A stretch of 64,000 nt of DNA, from assembly GCA_018417955.1 (NCBI GenBank), contig JACTVC010000004.1, forward strand, positions 3,100,001-3,164,000, given 5' to 3'. Shown one piece after another: positions 24,021 to 34,615 of the stretch. The notes under the pieces were generated by a model. It did no database searches. It saw nothing but the letters and a program-made list of their open reading frames with translations, and was not told the origin of the DNA. Position 1 is the first letter of the stretch, and each line of letters starts with the position of its first letter. The translations under genes and the position numbers were made by a program. The stretch comes from Laccaria trichodermophora. Its lineage: Eukaryota; Basidiomycota; Agaricomycetes; Agaricales; Hydnangiaceae.

Positions 24021-25258
24021 CAAAAGCCCAAACGTGTCACGTGAGTTATATGCTCAGGCCGAGAAGCGGGTTCATCCCGTTTGAGTGTGTGCGTTTCTTT
24101 TTTCCTCCCACTCGTTCGCTTTTTATTCTTTCTTTTAGGTTCTGGGGTTGGGGCTCGAGTTGGGTTTCTGCCACCGCCATTCGCATTGGAGGACACACGA
24201 CAATACAGAAGACAAGGCATCGTCATCATCCGTTGTACCCCGCACAAACCCAACCTTGCTTGGACCTTGCTCTGACTCTGTTCAACACTACATAGTATGC
24301 TCGTCGCTTTTCCAGCACCTGTTCTTTCCGTCACGGCGGACACTGTTAGGGAGCTTGAAGGAAGCGAGGCTTTGTCTGGCTTGTGGACATGTGAGTTGCT
24401 TTCTCTTTTCTGGTTCCCTTTCTTTCGTTTTTCTTCCCCTTCTCTTCCTCTTTTCTTCTTTCCCCTCTCCTTTCCTCTCCAATCTCTACTTCAAATCTCT
24501 AACATACCTCACAGTATTCACGAAATGCAAAGAATCACTCAAAGACGGGCATAGACTCGAGAACATCTCTGGGAGGCTTTGGTATCGCGAATTGATGACG
24601 GCCGGTTAGAGTCTTCTATGATTGGAGGCTCGACAGCAACAACACAAGTATTGCCCTCTTATGTCGGTGGCCATCCATCTCCGTCGTTATCAGATGTTGT
24701 CTTTGCACAAACATCTTTGTTATCCTCATCAATTCTGCCGTTGGTATCCCAACCGCCTTCTTCCACCATCTCTCCCCTGCCCTCGTCAACATCGGCCATC
24801 CCATCAACATCAACCCAAATATCAACCAACCCCACACAAACTGCCGCCACCAACGCTAGTCATTGTGAATCCTACACCTAATCTGACCCCTCATCCTACG
24901 CCGCCTGCTACGCCTGCTCCTGTGCCTTTGGGTGCGGGGGAAAGGAGGACGAGTGGGCAGTATCTTACTTTGCCTGGACGAGTTGAGATGCTCGTGAGGG
25001 CGTCGGGAGAGGGTCGAATGTCGGCGGGTGAGGTTCGCGTTGAGGCTCGAACGATAGTGGATGTGTGCAAAGACGAGGTAAAGGCTCGGATATGCAAAGA
25101 CAACCATGCTCAGTTTGATGACCAGGACGCAGACGAAGACGAAGATGCAGAGTCGAATAGCAGCAAACCGTGTCAACACCATCAGAAATACAACTCGACT
25201 TCTTCGACGAGCTCATGCGCCTCTTCGTCCGTGTCGGTGTTGACGGGTACGACAGGGG
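24021..25258 (+). repeat. Large duplication, copy 1 (inverted partner at 47665-49361)
   Basis: From CAAAAGCCCAAAC at 24021 the DNA matches the minus strand from 49361 downwards, including non-coding leader (GAGAAGCGG.TTCATCCCGTTT; TTGGGTTTCTGCCACCGCCA) and coding exons. Similarity ends near 25258. The unit is about 1.24 kb here and about 1.70 kb in the partner, which keeps an extra exon block. Confidence 0.85.
24297..25258 (+). pseudogene. Truncated DUF1752-domain protein, copy 1
   Basis: ATG 24297 gives MLVAFPAPVLSVTADTVREL and LSGLWT, a donor near 24391 and an acceptor before VFTKCKESLKDGHRLENISG and RLWYREL. This is the DUF1752 motif found at the N-terminus of fungal nitrogen/GATA-type and Mks1-like regulators. 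TAG at 24607-24609 stops the frame where copy 2 continues with GPPSEKKKH. The exon coding for the YTHPTDPQAVF region of copy 2 is missing. A Ser/Thr/Pro region and the block VNPTPNLTPHPTPPATPAP to TGTTGV still align with copy 2 in a frame shifted by one, as in copy 2. The copy ends near 25258 and SPT7 sequence follows on the same strand. Confidence 0.75.
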
Positions 25259-25479
25259 TTGCTGGTCAAACTGCTACATTACAACGCGGCGGAGGACCAC
25301 CTCTGTGGATGCGTCAACCGACGGCGCGTAAAGGCCGAAAAATTGCTGCGGTACATCACCAATCGGAAGGAACGTACGGACCCTCCGATACCCAACCACC
25401 AATACAACCACCACCACCAAACAGGGTGCGTGATCCCTGAAGTGAATGGCGTCAAGCCATTGCGCTGTTTCTGGAGACG

Positions 25480-26792
25480 CCCGCACTTGGAAGGACACCA
25501 GAGGGCATGGCGTCCTTCTTGGCGCTTGGCAAAGGGCTTTCTGTGGGAGACGAAAAGGTGTTGGAGCAGTTGGCGAGTTTCACGGATCCTGCTAGCCCCA
25601 TGGATTCTTCGTCACGATCGTCGAAACGTGCGATGTTGGAGGAGGGCGAGGATGAAGACACATAGCTATGGTGGAACGCCTTACCGGGGTTAGTGGCAAA
25701 CGGAGTGACGGGTATCTCCTCGTCTTCGTCTAGTCCACCCAAACAATGCACTGTATCGGTTCAGACAAACCCAAAGTCGCTGTTAAGCGTGAGGAATGCG
25801 AATATCAAGACGATGAACAAGGTGAGGGGGACGCATGCCAAGTTTGCTGCGTTGGCTACTACGATGACGACGACGGGTGGGGAGGAAGCGGTGCTGGATG
25901 GTGAGGTGGGAGGTGTTGGAGTTAGGTGGCGGGGTTGGCGGTGGAGGAGGACATACTTGGGGAGGGCGATACCATTGATGAGTGACCTTGGTTGGCCAGG
26001 ATGGAGGGTAAGGGTAAAGTTGTGGGCAGGGGGAAGAAAGAAAGAGGAAGGAGGAGGTGTTTGAGGGTGGAATTGAGATTGGAGAGATGAATGTGGATGA
26101 GTTTATCAAGTGGATGAATGAGAAGGTTTTGGAGCATGTTGGATTTCAAGGTAGGCTCTGCCTCTTCTTTACCTGCACTAAACTAATTCTCCTTTTGTTT
26201 TGTAGGCACATCTGCGAGCACGTTGGCTGTCCGGCGGGTTTAATATCCGAGCACCTGCTCAATGTTGGCCACACGATCCAATATTTGGTGGACCAGTATG
26301 CGGAGAGTATGACTCCAGAGGTGAGTTTTTGTGTTGACCGGTTGGTGGCCATGGGAGTGGGTTGTCGGTGTGGATTTTCCCCGTGTTTCGGATTCTCTTT
26401 GTGCGATTGGTCGTGTTGGACTCTCGTTTTTTATGCCATTTCCCTTCCCTCCCCCCTCACCGCTTTTCATCCATCTCACCAACTCACTCTACAGGAAATC
26501 ATCCTCCACATCCTCTTCGAGAGCGGTTCATCCAAAGTCCAAGACCTAGAACAGTCCAAGAGCTAGAACGATACATCTCCAACGACGTCGAGCAATACGG
26601 CGCTCGGCTAAGTGAGCTCGAGAAGAAGCTTGTCAGCGCTTATCGTGAGCTGGTAAGTCCCCTTTCTCCTCCCTCGCCTTGGACAGGATCCGATGACTTC
26701 GTTGCCCACTAGACGGCGAGTGAAACTCTAGAAGAGGAAGGCTTGTTCCATGAAGAAGACGAGGAGGGGACGGGGGCGTTGGCTATGTGTGT
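25480..26792 (+). pseudogene. SPT7: C-terminal part of SAGA subunit SPT7
   Basis: Blocks in order: MASFLALGKGLSVGDEKVLE (about 25508), WWNALPGLVANGVTGI (25673), NIKTMNKVRGTHAKFAAL (25803), EGGIEIGEMNVDEFIKWMNE then KVLEHVGFQG (26060-26151), then after introns ISEHLLNVGHTIQYLVDQYA, EIILHILFESGSSKVQDLE and AYREL. The WMNEKVLEHVGFQG to LVDQY stretch is the bromodomain-associated histone fold of Spt7, which contacts Taf10 in SAGA. Lesions include a stop after GEDEDT (about 25663), a frame slip after LAV near 26238, and a 17-bp tandem duplication at 26536-26569 that throws the frame. The bromodomain and N-terminus are absent. It abuts the DUF1752 copy head-to-tail. Confidence 0.75.
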
Positions 26793-27529
26793 TAATACAT
26801 ATTTGTGGGTGTGGTCCACATGTGGGGTGACTAGTGAGTGCATGTTGAACTGCACTGGTAAAGATTTGTATGTATGTCGTGAGTAGATCCAAGTAATCGT
26901 GTTAAGTCGTAATGTGTTGATGTGGAAGCTCCCAGCACAACAAAGACAAATGCTGAGCGCTGAGTTCCAACGTTAACGTTTGTACTTTGTTGTGATGCGC
27001 GACCATGCAACGACCATGAGTCAGGGGGCTTGGAGATGCCTGGTAAAGCTAGACGCAACCGCTCTCCGTCAGTCTTCGAGTGCTTGGAGATGCCTGGTAA
27101 AGCTTGACGCAACCGCTCTCTGTCAGTCTTCGAGGCTGTTGCAAACTCCGACTCGCGCTAACAGCTCTCGAGCCGTCGAGCGACCAATTTCCTGGCTCAC
27201 GAACTAATTCTATGGGTACCACTTCCAACCTGCGCCTACTTACTTTCTTGATACTGGCATTCACAATTGCTCTCATCTCTCTTTCCTTCCATGCAAGATG
27301 TACCTGAACAATTGGTTTGCGAGATTGGTTGTGTAAGCACTGAGCGAAGTCCAGCATGATTTCTTCATGCCCTGATTCAAAACCCTAGGGTACAATGTCC
27401 AGCTTTTGGATCAAATCAACTCAAAGCTCCGCTTCTCACCTTGCCGTAGATCAGCAGGTGAGTGTACGCCCATGTGTTTCACCGAAAACCCTCAACAGAT
27501 TAGAAGTTTGCAGATCCCTTGTACTCGTT
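26793..27529. other. No gene; two-copy 54-bp tandem repeat
   Basis: CTTGGAGATGCCTGGTAAAG starts at 27029 and again at 27083; the 54-bp units differ by about three bases. The remainder has no recognisable gene, although 27394-27460 may be a decayed exon upstream of the SEC31 blocks. Confidence 0.5.
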
Positions 27530-28095
27530 GACCGACTGCCCTCCGATTATCATGGTGTGGGATCTTCATAACGCCCGTGCACCGGAAAAGGTATCTATCT
27601 TGCATTTCTCTGAGGTTTACTTCATACCCTCAGACCCTCATAGGTTGCGAGAAGGGTGTTCTGTCTCTCCCGTGGTGCCGCCAAGATGCGGATCTTCTTC
27701 TATCTTGCGGGAAAGACAATCGTGCCCTCTGTTGGAATCCACAGACGTCTGAGGTTATCGGAGAGGTAAGTCATGTCTGAATGCCTCTTCTACATGTCTT
27801 GATAATAGCATGGGTCCCTTCTGCGGACAATTGGGCGTTCCTAGTCAATTGGTGTCCTCGAAACCCAGACATTCTGGCCACTGAATTGTTCAATGGTATC
27901 GTTGGCTTCCACTCCACCCAGTCCACAAACGAAGCCGCTGACCCAGCCACAGCCGCACTCGCCGCCCGCCTCTAACTCATTCGAGTTCGGAGGCGAGCTG
28001 GTCACATTTTCCAATCTCCCATCTGCGCTATTCATATACACAATGTCGTTACCGAGCAAGGTTTGGTTGAGCAGGCGTTGCACTTTTGCCTGATG
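27530..28095 (+). pseudogene. SEC31: WD40-region fragment of COPII coat protein SEC31
   Basis: Exon blocks read PPIIMVWDLHNARAPEK, then GVLSLPWCRQDADLLLSCGK and DNRALCWNPQTSEVIGE, then PSADNWAFLVNWCPRNPD and FHSTQSTNEA, then FGGELVTFSNLPS and VVTEQGLVEQAL. This is the last WD40 blades and the start of the linker of Sec31, the outer COPII coat subunit that pairs with Sec13 at ER exit sites. Introns at about 27589-27641 and 27768-27818 are intact, but parts of the linker are deleted and frames change near 27975 and 28040. The N-terminal blades and the proline-rich C-terminus are absent, so this is an internal fragment. Confidence 0.75.
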
Positions 28096-28155
28096 AGAGG
28101 GTAGGGGAGATGGCGCCATTGCTCTTGGAGGTGAGTTTTCGTTTTTTTCCGCCAA

Positions 28156-28428
28156 ACAATCAGTACCGCAAAATTTACTCTAGATGCCAAGATTGTCACG
28201 GCTACTCTTAAAGCCAAAGCCTCCACATCACCATCTATGATTCGCGAGAAAGGTCCACAACGTGCTGGGCTCTATAAGGAACCTCTGACAATCTTCAACG
28301 CTGATGAAAAGACCGAGTTAGCCAGGGAGGAGGAGGAAGAGCGGAGGGAGGCGCAAAGGAGGGACGAAGAACGCCATCCAGTTGCTCGACGTAAACTTGT
28401 AGTCCCATACATGCCTACCTCTACTTAA
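28156..28428 (+). pseudogene. Charged coding remnant, unidentified
   Basis: An open frame preceded by a CTCTAG acceptor-like site reads AGLYKEPLTIFNADEKTEL, then a run of Glu/Arg (REEEEERREAQRRDEER) and KLVVPYMPTST. Composition and the upstream acceptor suggest an exon of another gene. A further block near 28555-28640 (YRSAKKDWYREHREFISREH) may belong with it. I do not recognise the family. Confidence 0.3.
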
Positions 28429-29399
28429 CTTGGAAGCTCCTGCCAAACGTGGCTTGAACATGGCCAGACCCTCTCTTCTGAGGTTCGACGCTCACCCGTC
28501 GACGCACTATCAGTTACCCAACGCCATTGGCAGCCGGAGAGTAAGCACATAACCATGGAAGTCTACCGGTCTGCCAAGAAGGATTGGTACCGTGAACACC
28601 GTGAATTCATTAGTAGAGAACATATAGCCGAGCAAACTTGATCATAAACACAAAAAAGTGAGCCTATGAAAATCCTTCCATTACAAACAGATCGCTATAC
28701 TGCCCAAATTTACTGGATACACCTATTTTCCAAATGTCGATCAAAGGAAACGGCGTGGGCGGAACCTCCCTCCCAGGCGGACCAGCGGAGACACCCAAAT
28801 CAGACACCTCTCCGCTCTCCATGTCGTACACCCAGCCATGGATGTACACTGCGCCTTGATCATGTGCGTAGTGCTGTTGATTACTTTTATTAATCCGCGA
28901 AGAACACAAAAATGGGAAAAGGAAGTGACTCACATGTCAAATCAATGCTGAATCACTGATCCTCTTCACGTTTGCCTTGACATTCTCTTCCACTAGAGCC
29001 TGGAACGCAGCTAAGCAAAATAAATCTCAGCACTTGTCCATGAAAACGGGTGCTTGACAAACGTACAGCAATGTAAATGAAGCAACTCCTCCATGCACGG
29101 TTGTTTTTCCCGATGGCGCACAATCTCCGGCCTACAACCCATCTCCACATCAATGAAACAAAACAAAAAAAAACAGAGAAAAGAGAAGGAAAGTGCTAAC
29201 CGCTCAGACGTCTCATACAAATCCCGAATATTATCCAAAATATGTTTCTACCCCCTGTAGTCTTTGATCCAACCCTGGTTTACAAAGTACTGATCCAGCA
29301 AAACCCAAATGTACTGAGACAACCCCCATTATTAGATATATAAAGTACTGATCTAACCTTTTTATAAGTACTGATCCAGCATTTTCCAAGTACTGAGTC

Positions 29400-29770
29400 A
29401 ACTCTTTTGGAAGTGCTGATACAACCCCAGTTTTGATGTATTAAAGTACTGATCCAACCTGGGTTTTGGTGTATTAAAGTACTGATCCAACCTGGGTTTT
29501 GGTGTATTAAAGTACTGATCCAACCTGGGTTTTGGTGTATTAAAGTACTGATCCAACCTGGGTTTTGATGTATTAAAGTACTGATCCAACCTAGGTTTTG
29601 ATGTATTAAAGTACTGATCCAACCTGGGTTTTGGTGTATCAAAGTACTGATTCAACCTGGGTTTTGATGTATTAAAGTACTGATTCAACCTGGGTTTTGG
29701 TGTATCAAAGTACTCATCCAACCTGGATTTTGGTGTATCAAAGTACTGATTCAACCTGGGTTTTTTACTT
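29400..29770. repeat. Left tandem array, about 34-bp unit
   Basis: About eleven copies of AAGTACTGATCCAACCTGGG followed by TTTTGGTGTATTA, differing by one or two bases each (TGATGTATTA and TGGTGTATCA variants). Translation gives an artefactual repeated peptide. Confidence 0.9.
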
Positions 29771-30469
29771 ACCATATTTGGGATGCTGGAATTCAGTGAG
29801 ATATCAGCTCTGTCAGGATGAGATCATTGGTATTGGGGAAGTGCTTAAGTCAAGGATCTGCTGGTGCTTGTGCTAAAATACACATTTTAGATTTTCCAAT
29901 GAAGATTTGCATGTACTTTCTACCTTCTTAAAGCTCTTAGCATGATTTTTGACCTTGGAAGGACTTGCACCTTCAGAGTTTGATGTTGAGTGCTATTTAT
30001 CACACATCAGTGATATTAGATGGGAAATGAATCAATCTAACAGACTTACCTGATGTTTCTTGTGACCTTCAGCCATAGTATGGAGAGGAGATGGTGGTAC
30101 AGAGTCAAGATTACAATAGTTGTGGCAGGTGCATGCAGCTGATGGCAGGTGTCCAGACTAGGAAATTTGAAAAACCAGGGTTGGATCAGTACTTTTGTGA
30201 GGCAAAAACCTCAGCTGGATCAGTACTTCTGTAAGGCAGAATACAGGGTTGGATCAGTACTTCCATAGAACATTTTAGGGGCTGAATCAGTACTTTCATG
30301 GGAGATACTATAGGCTGAATCAGTACCTAATTAAACAAAACAGGGTTGAATCAGGAGTTTAAAAACTATAAAACCCAGGGTTAAATCAGTAGTTAAACAT
30401 TCAAAAGAAGGGTTGTATTAGAACATCATATACCAGGCTACATCAGTAGTTTAAGAGCTTGTAAAGAGG

Positions 30470-30990
30470 AGTTGGATAAGTAGTTTAAAACTTCAAAAGC
30501 AGGGTTGTGTCAGTACTTTGGGAGCTTGAAAAGAATGTTGGATCAGTAGTTTAAAACTTCAAAAGCAGGGTTGGGTCAGTACTTTGAGAGCTTGAAAAGA
30601 GGGTTGGATCAGTAGTTTAAAACTTCAAAAGCAGGGTTGGATCAGTACTTTGAGAGCTTGAAAAGAGGGTTGGATCAGTAGTTTAAATTTTCAAAAGCAG
30701 GGTTGGATCAGTACTTTGAGAGCTTGAAAAGAGGGTTGGATCAGTAGTTTAAAACCTCAAAAGCAGGGTTGTGTCAGTACTTTGAGAGCTTGAAAAGAGG
30801 GTTGGATCAGTAGTTTAAAATTTCAAAAGCAGGGTTGGATCAGTACTTTGAGAGCTTGAAAAGAGGGTTGGTCAGTAGTTTAAAATTTCAAAAGCAGGGT
30901 TGGACCAGTACTTTGAGAGCTTGAAAAGAGGGTTGGATCAGTACTTTGAGAGCTTGAAAAGGGGGTTGGATCAGTACATTACAAACCTGG
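30470..30990. repeat. Right tandem array, about 65-bp unit, inverted relative to the left array
   Basis: Around eight units alternate GGGTTGGATCAGTACTTTGA plus GAGCTTGAAAAGA with GGGTTGGATCAGTAGTTTAA plus AACTTCAAAAGCA. The shared core GGTTGGATCAGTACTT is the reverse complement of the left-array core, so the two halves could pair. Confidence 0.9.
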
Positions 30991-31999
30991 GTTGGGTTTG
31001 TAGTTTCCTCAAGGTTGAATCAGTACTTCATATTTAGTTGGATCAGTACTTTTATTTTGGGGGTTGGATCAGTACTCATAAAAGGGGGGTTGGATCAAAG
31101 ACTACAGGGGGTAAAAACCCATCTTGCGAATATTATGTATCCAGCTCTGGACAGCCAAATTCGCAGGACTGAACTGCAGTCCTTGCTTCTCCGCGTGCGT
31201 ATGCGAGAACCACGCTCCTATTGATAGAGATAGGCTAGTAAGTAAGAGCCAATGTGCGCGGGTGCCAAACGGGAGGTGAAAGTGTGGTGGGGGATAAGAT
31301 ATAAACGTGTGGTAAGTGAAGGATATGCGAATCCTAACAGATATAACACGAGAAGTGCACAGACCACAAATGTGTATCACCCATTATGGATGCCTCGAGA
31401 TGAAGGGGGGGAAAAGGTAGCATAACGAAGCAAGGTGGTTTAATCGGGAGATATAGTGGTTGAGACAGATCCTGGTGGTGTAAGGAACAAATTCTGGGCA
31501 CCAGGATGAACGTAAAAAGCGAGTGAGTAGAAGAATGGTGCAAAACCAGAAAAGAATTAACCAAACTGCCAAAGCAAACACTTACGAGCTCATATCAGCC
31601 TCGTCGAATTGGTTTGCGATATTTCCTGCGGTGAATATTGCATCTGGGTTAGCTGAAAAGATGCCTTGTTCATTACCCTGCTGTCTGAGCAATCGACAAG
31701 CATAAATGGCGGATCTGGGCGGTGGGTTAGTTCGTGCTGCAAAGCTTCGGGAACGTGTACAGAGGGGGGATTGATGAAAAAAAAAAAAGAGATGGGACGA
31801 GGGAGGGTGTACGGATCTTGGGGACATGTGGCAGTGAGCAGAACGGGACGATGACAGCCAATGAATGTAGAACAAAACACGTACGTTGACTCTCATTCGC
31901 CAGATCCTGCAACAGCCCAGGATTAGTGAGCTTCATCGTCTTCATGTAATCCTGATTTCCGTGGTACAGTGCTTCGATAGCTGGACATGGCTTGCGCAT

Positions 32000-32835
32000 T
32001 TTCTGGTCCGGGTGTTGTGCAGAGCAGTGTCTGGATATACCGCTCTGCGACAACTGTCTATCCTGCATAGAAAGTTGAAGATGAGCTACGCGAATGTTCA
32101 GCCAAGGAGTTTCATGCACAAAGTATCGTGCAAGACGAACCATATGCGCGCTGGCTGTGTCCGTGGTATAATGCACGACCTGCACGCGAGCATTGTTGAA
32201 CAGGACAGGTACGCTGGGCTGCGAATTTCGCGAGTTGTGTTATGATTGCTGAGAGGGGCATTAGGGCAGAGTAGAAGTGGTAGGAGAGTAGAGGGTCGGA
32301 CCTTGACTTGAAGTTCATGTGGGTGGCCGATGGAAAAACGCGAAAAACGTGACCAACAAATTGATACTAACAGGTGCTACGGTGCTCTAGTCCGACGTAC
32401 AACCAATTCACGAACTTATTCTGCAACCTCAAAAGCTCGTCTGGTGGCAGGGAACGACAGACACAATGGTTAGATGCGCTAGGCAATCTGGTAAGTTCTT
32501 TCCCTTCCGTTTCTTCTTGGATGTAAGGCTGACGTTGTGTATTGTGGTAGACATGCGAGTACTGTGCCCAGGACCATAGTAAACGGATTTGCGACGTGGA
32601 ACGAGTCGCGTGTAAGGCGTGTAAAGACGGACTTCGTGTCCGCGGTTCATCAAGTTCATGATGGAAACTGTCACTGGGGATTTGGGCATCTCAAATGAGA
32701 CGTACAGCGGTATCGAATCAACTTTACGAGGAAAGGTGGGGGAGGGGCAGCGGCGAGTACTAGGAAGGGATCCTCGAGGAAGGCGAGGGAGTGGAAGGTG
32801 AAGGATAGGGAGAGGAGGTTTGCAGGTCTGCGTCT
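32000..32835. other. No complete gene; one Cys-rich remnant
   Basis: At 32551-32640 (+), after an acceptor-like TAG, the frame reads TCEYCAQDHSKRICD then ACKACKDG, a C-x2-C ... C ... C-x2-C pattern like the zinc-cluster tail of some basidiomycete proteins. It has no readable partner exons. The rest is unassigned. Confidence 0.3.
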
Positions 32836-34165
32836 ATGGCTGCTGCCAAGGATCGACAAAATGGACAACCCGTTGCTGGAACGTCCCCGTCCCCGTCCGC
32901 TGGACCTCTGCCTGTCGCAGGGTTCGAGTCTGACTTGGAGAGTTTGTCGAGTTTGGCTGACGAAGACGATCACCTCCCTCGAATTCCGCTCTGATCCCAC
33001 CATCTGCGTCTGCGTCGACATCTAGAGCACCCAACAACTTCCAATTACCACCATCACGTACACCCGGCAGCCATCTCACGTTAGAAGGATGGTCTCAGTT
33101 ATGCCTCAGGATGTCCGCCTCTCTGTTTCATGTACCAAGAACTCCGTCCCCCCCACTCCCTCCTCCGGCGCCATCGTCACCCGTAACCACAGCAGCACCG
33201 CCCAGGAATTAGCAGGCCCTGGCGTGAAACGCCCAAGTTTCCTTCCTCCCCCTCCTCCTCGCACACCCGTCAATGGAGCTGTCACTCCCGTCGACCTCAA
33301 ACGTAGAATCCAAGAACTCGAATCGACGCTTAGAGAGCGGGACAGGGCCCTCAAGAAACAGCACGAAGACCGCGTAAGAGGGGATGCTCATGTGCGGCTA
33401 CTTGAGGGTCAATTAAGGGACTCGGATAAGCGTCTGGAGGAGTGTACCGCCCGACTTGATGAATGAAGGCTCGAGGAAGGCGATGCGCTCCTCAAAGAGC
33501 GGGAGGCCCGTGTACAGGAGCTTGATCAGCTTCTGAAAGAACGGGATACAAGGCTTGAAGAGCTGGAGTCTCGTGTTGAGGGACTACATGCTCGTCTTCA
33601 GGACCCGTCCTCAAAGGGAGATGAGCGTCTTCGTGAACGGGATGCACGTATCGAGGAACTCGATGCTAGGTTGGAACAGAGGTGGGACTCGTGGGTTTCA
33701 GAAGAGCGCGATAAGCTCTCGCCCGCATCAAAGAGCGGGAACAGCGTCTCAAAGAACGGGACGCCAGGATCCTCGAACAGGACGTCCAAATCCAGGACCA
33801 ATCGCTTATCGGAACGTCGCAAAGAAGAGAACCGCGTGTTGGATGCCAGGAGGGTGGAAGATCTTGAGAGAAGGTTACGTATTCAGGAACAGTTGAGGAT
33901 ACAGGAAGAGAGGATGAGGATTGAGGAAGGGAGGTTGTATCGGCTTAGAGTGGATAAGTTGGAGGGAATGGTGAGGAAACGGGGGAGGGGACATTGATGT
34001 GTGAGATTGGGATTCAAGTTCAAGCTGATGATCAATCACACCCACACGACGAAGAACTCGACGACCGCGAGAAGGACATCGGTTCCAGAGCACAAGAATG
34101 TGCGCAGCGCGAACTTGAAGTACGGGACCGGGAAAGGGAAAGGGATAAAAGGAGACGGGGGCGCA
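32836..34165 (+). pseudogene. Ser/Pro-rich then coiled-coil protein, multiply broken
   Basis: From ATG 32836 a Ser/Pro-rich segment (AGTSPSPSAGPLPVAGFESD, SLSSLADEDDHLP) leads, after frame changes near 32990 and 33090, into TPVDLKRRIQELESTLRERD and a long coiled coil of Arg/Glu/Leu heptads. TGA at 33464-33466 interrupts it (RLDE/RLEEGDALLKERE). One frame slip near 33712 and a compensating one near 33815 displace the segment LARIKEREQRLKERDARILE. A final block at 34025-34165 ends RERERDKRRRGRRP with a stop. No enzyme motif; the family is unknown. The coiled coil resembles cytoskeletal or tethering proteins only in composition. Confidence 0.55.
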
Positions 34166-34264
34166 GACCATAAGAAATGGTGAGACGTAACGAGTGAGCA
34201 GGCGGACACCCAGAATATGGATGGGGAGTGTGATTATTAGGCAATGAACATGAAAACGCACGAC

Positions 34265-34615
34265 AAGCAGCTATAATTGAATGTCGGCGCGAGTACCTGT
34301 CGGCAAGTAAGCCCGCTGAAAGGGCACCAAACAGAGCCCCAAGCTCAAGGACAGCAGCTAGAAATTGGGCATCACAAAACCAAACTTGGTTCAATAAAAA
34401 AAATTAGCTACTCAAAATCCCCTTCTGTAGCGGCGTAATGGGCTAACGGCGGATGAAGTCTTCCATAACTAGCACGATTGCAATCTACTCAAGCAGATGG
34501 TAAGCATCTTAATATGTTCAAATGCCATGAGACACGTAAATCAACTCACCACGCCCTGGTCATACCCAAACTCCAGCCCTCCAATGCTAGCAAAGAACGC
34601 ACACGCAAGCGCTTA
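34265..34615 (-). pseudogene. N-terminal fragment of an MFS sugar transporter
   Basis: Two exon blocks on the minus strand: ALACAFFASIGGLEFGYDQG (first membrane helix and the G-Y-D motif of sugar porters, normally GGLLFGYD) near 34600-34553, and ELGALFGALSAGLLADRYSR followed by RHSIIAA near 34355-34270, which holds the A-D-R-x-S-R loop between helices 2 and 3. The sequence between them is shorter than in the family and nothing of helices 3-12 follows. The coiled-coil pseudogene occupies the DNA beyond. A broken 5' fragment. Confidence 0.7.

Larger units (their letters stand above)
29235..31126. mobile_element. Non-autonomous foldback-type DNA transposon in the carbonic anhydrase
   Basis: The ends are inverted repeats of about 40 bp. 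The left end reads CAAAATATGTTTCTACCCCC then TGTAGTCTTTGATCCAACCC. The right end, read on the other strand, is CAAGATGGGTTTTTACCCCC followed by the same 20 bases. The element is flanked by CGAATATTAT at 29225-29234 and 31127-31136, a 10-bp direct repeat. Inside are two tandem arrays of a GATCCAACC/AGTACT motif in opposite orientation, with about 700 bp of less regular sequence between them. No transposase is encoded. The 10-bp target duplication and long termini recall Mutator-like elements, but assignment is inference. Confidence 0.85.
28664..31999 (-). pseudogene. Beta-carbonic anhydrase split by a transposon
   Basis: ATG at 31999 starts an exon with EALYHGNQDYMKTMKLTNPG and LLQDLANES. The next holds PPFMLVDCSDSR, the zinc-ligand Cys and the Asp-Arg pair of beta-carbonic anhydrases (CO2 hydration), then IFTAGNIANQFDEADMSS. 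One base is missing directly after CSDSRV (about 31673), so the frame breaks. The zinc-binding HYGCGG segment expected next is not found; a decayed SVVLAYA block lies near 31218. The frame resumes with SPANLAVQSWIHNIR, where the transposon 29235-31126 interrupts. It continues beyond it with NIRDLYETSE, RPEIVRHREK, NVKRISDS-type blocks and VYIHGWVYDMESGEVSDLG. The gene was probably already damaged or was disabled by the insertion. Confidence 0.85.

Noticed and set aside
27000..27357. Repeated peptide in minus and plus frames around 27.05 kb
   Set aside because: It results from the 54-bp two-copy repeat; no gene structure.
29280..29775. Minus-strand frames of about 120 codons with a repeated Gln/Tyr/Pro-rich peptide
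   Set aside because: They are translations of the 34-bp tandem array inside the transposon; two frames are open at once, which is expected of the repeat and not evidence for a protein.
34001..34261. Possible separate gene overlapping the end of the coiled-coil pseudogene
   Set aside because: The plus-strand block reads as the charged tail of the same coiled-coil protein, and the antisense frame is low-complexity Pro/Leu.
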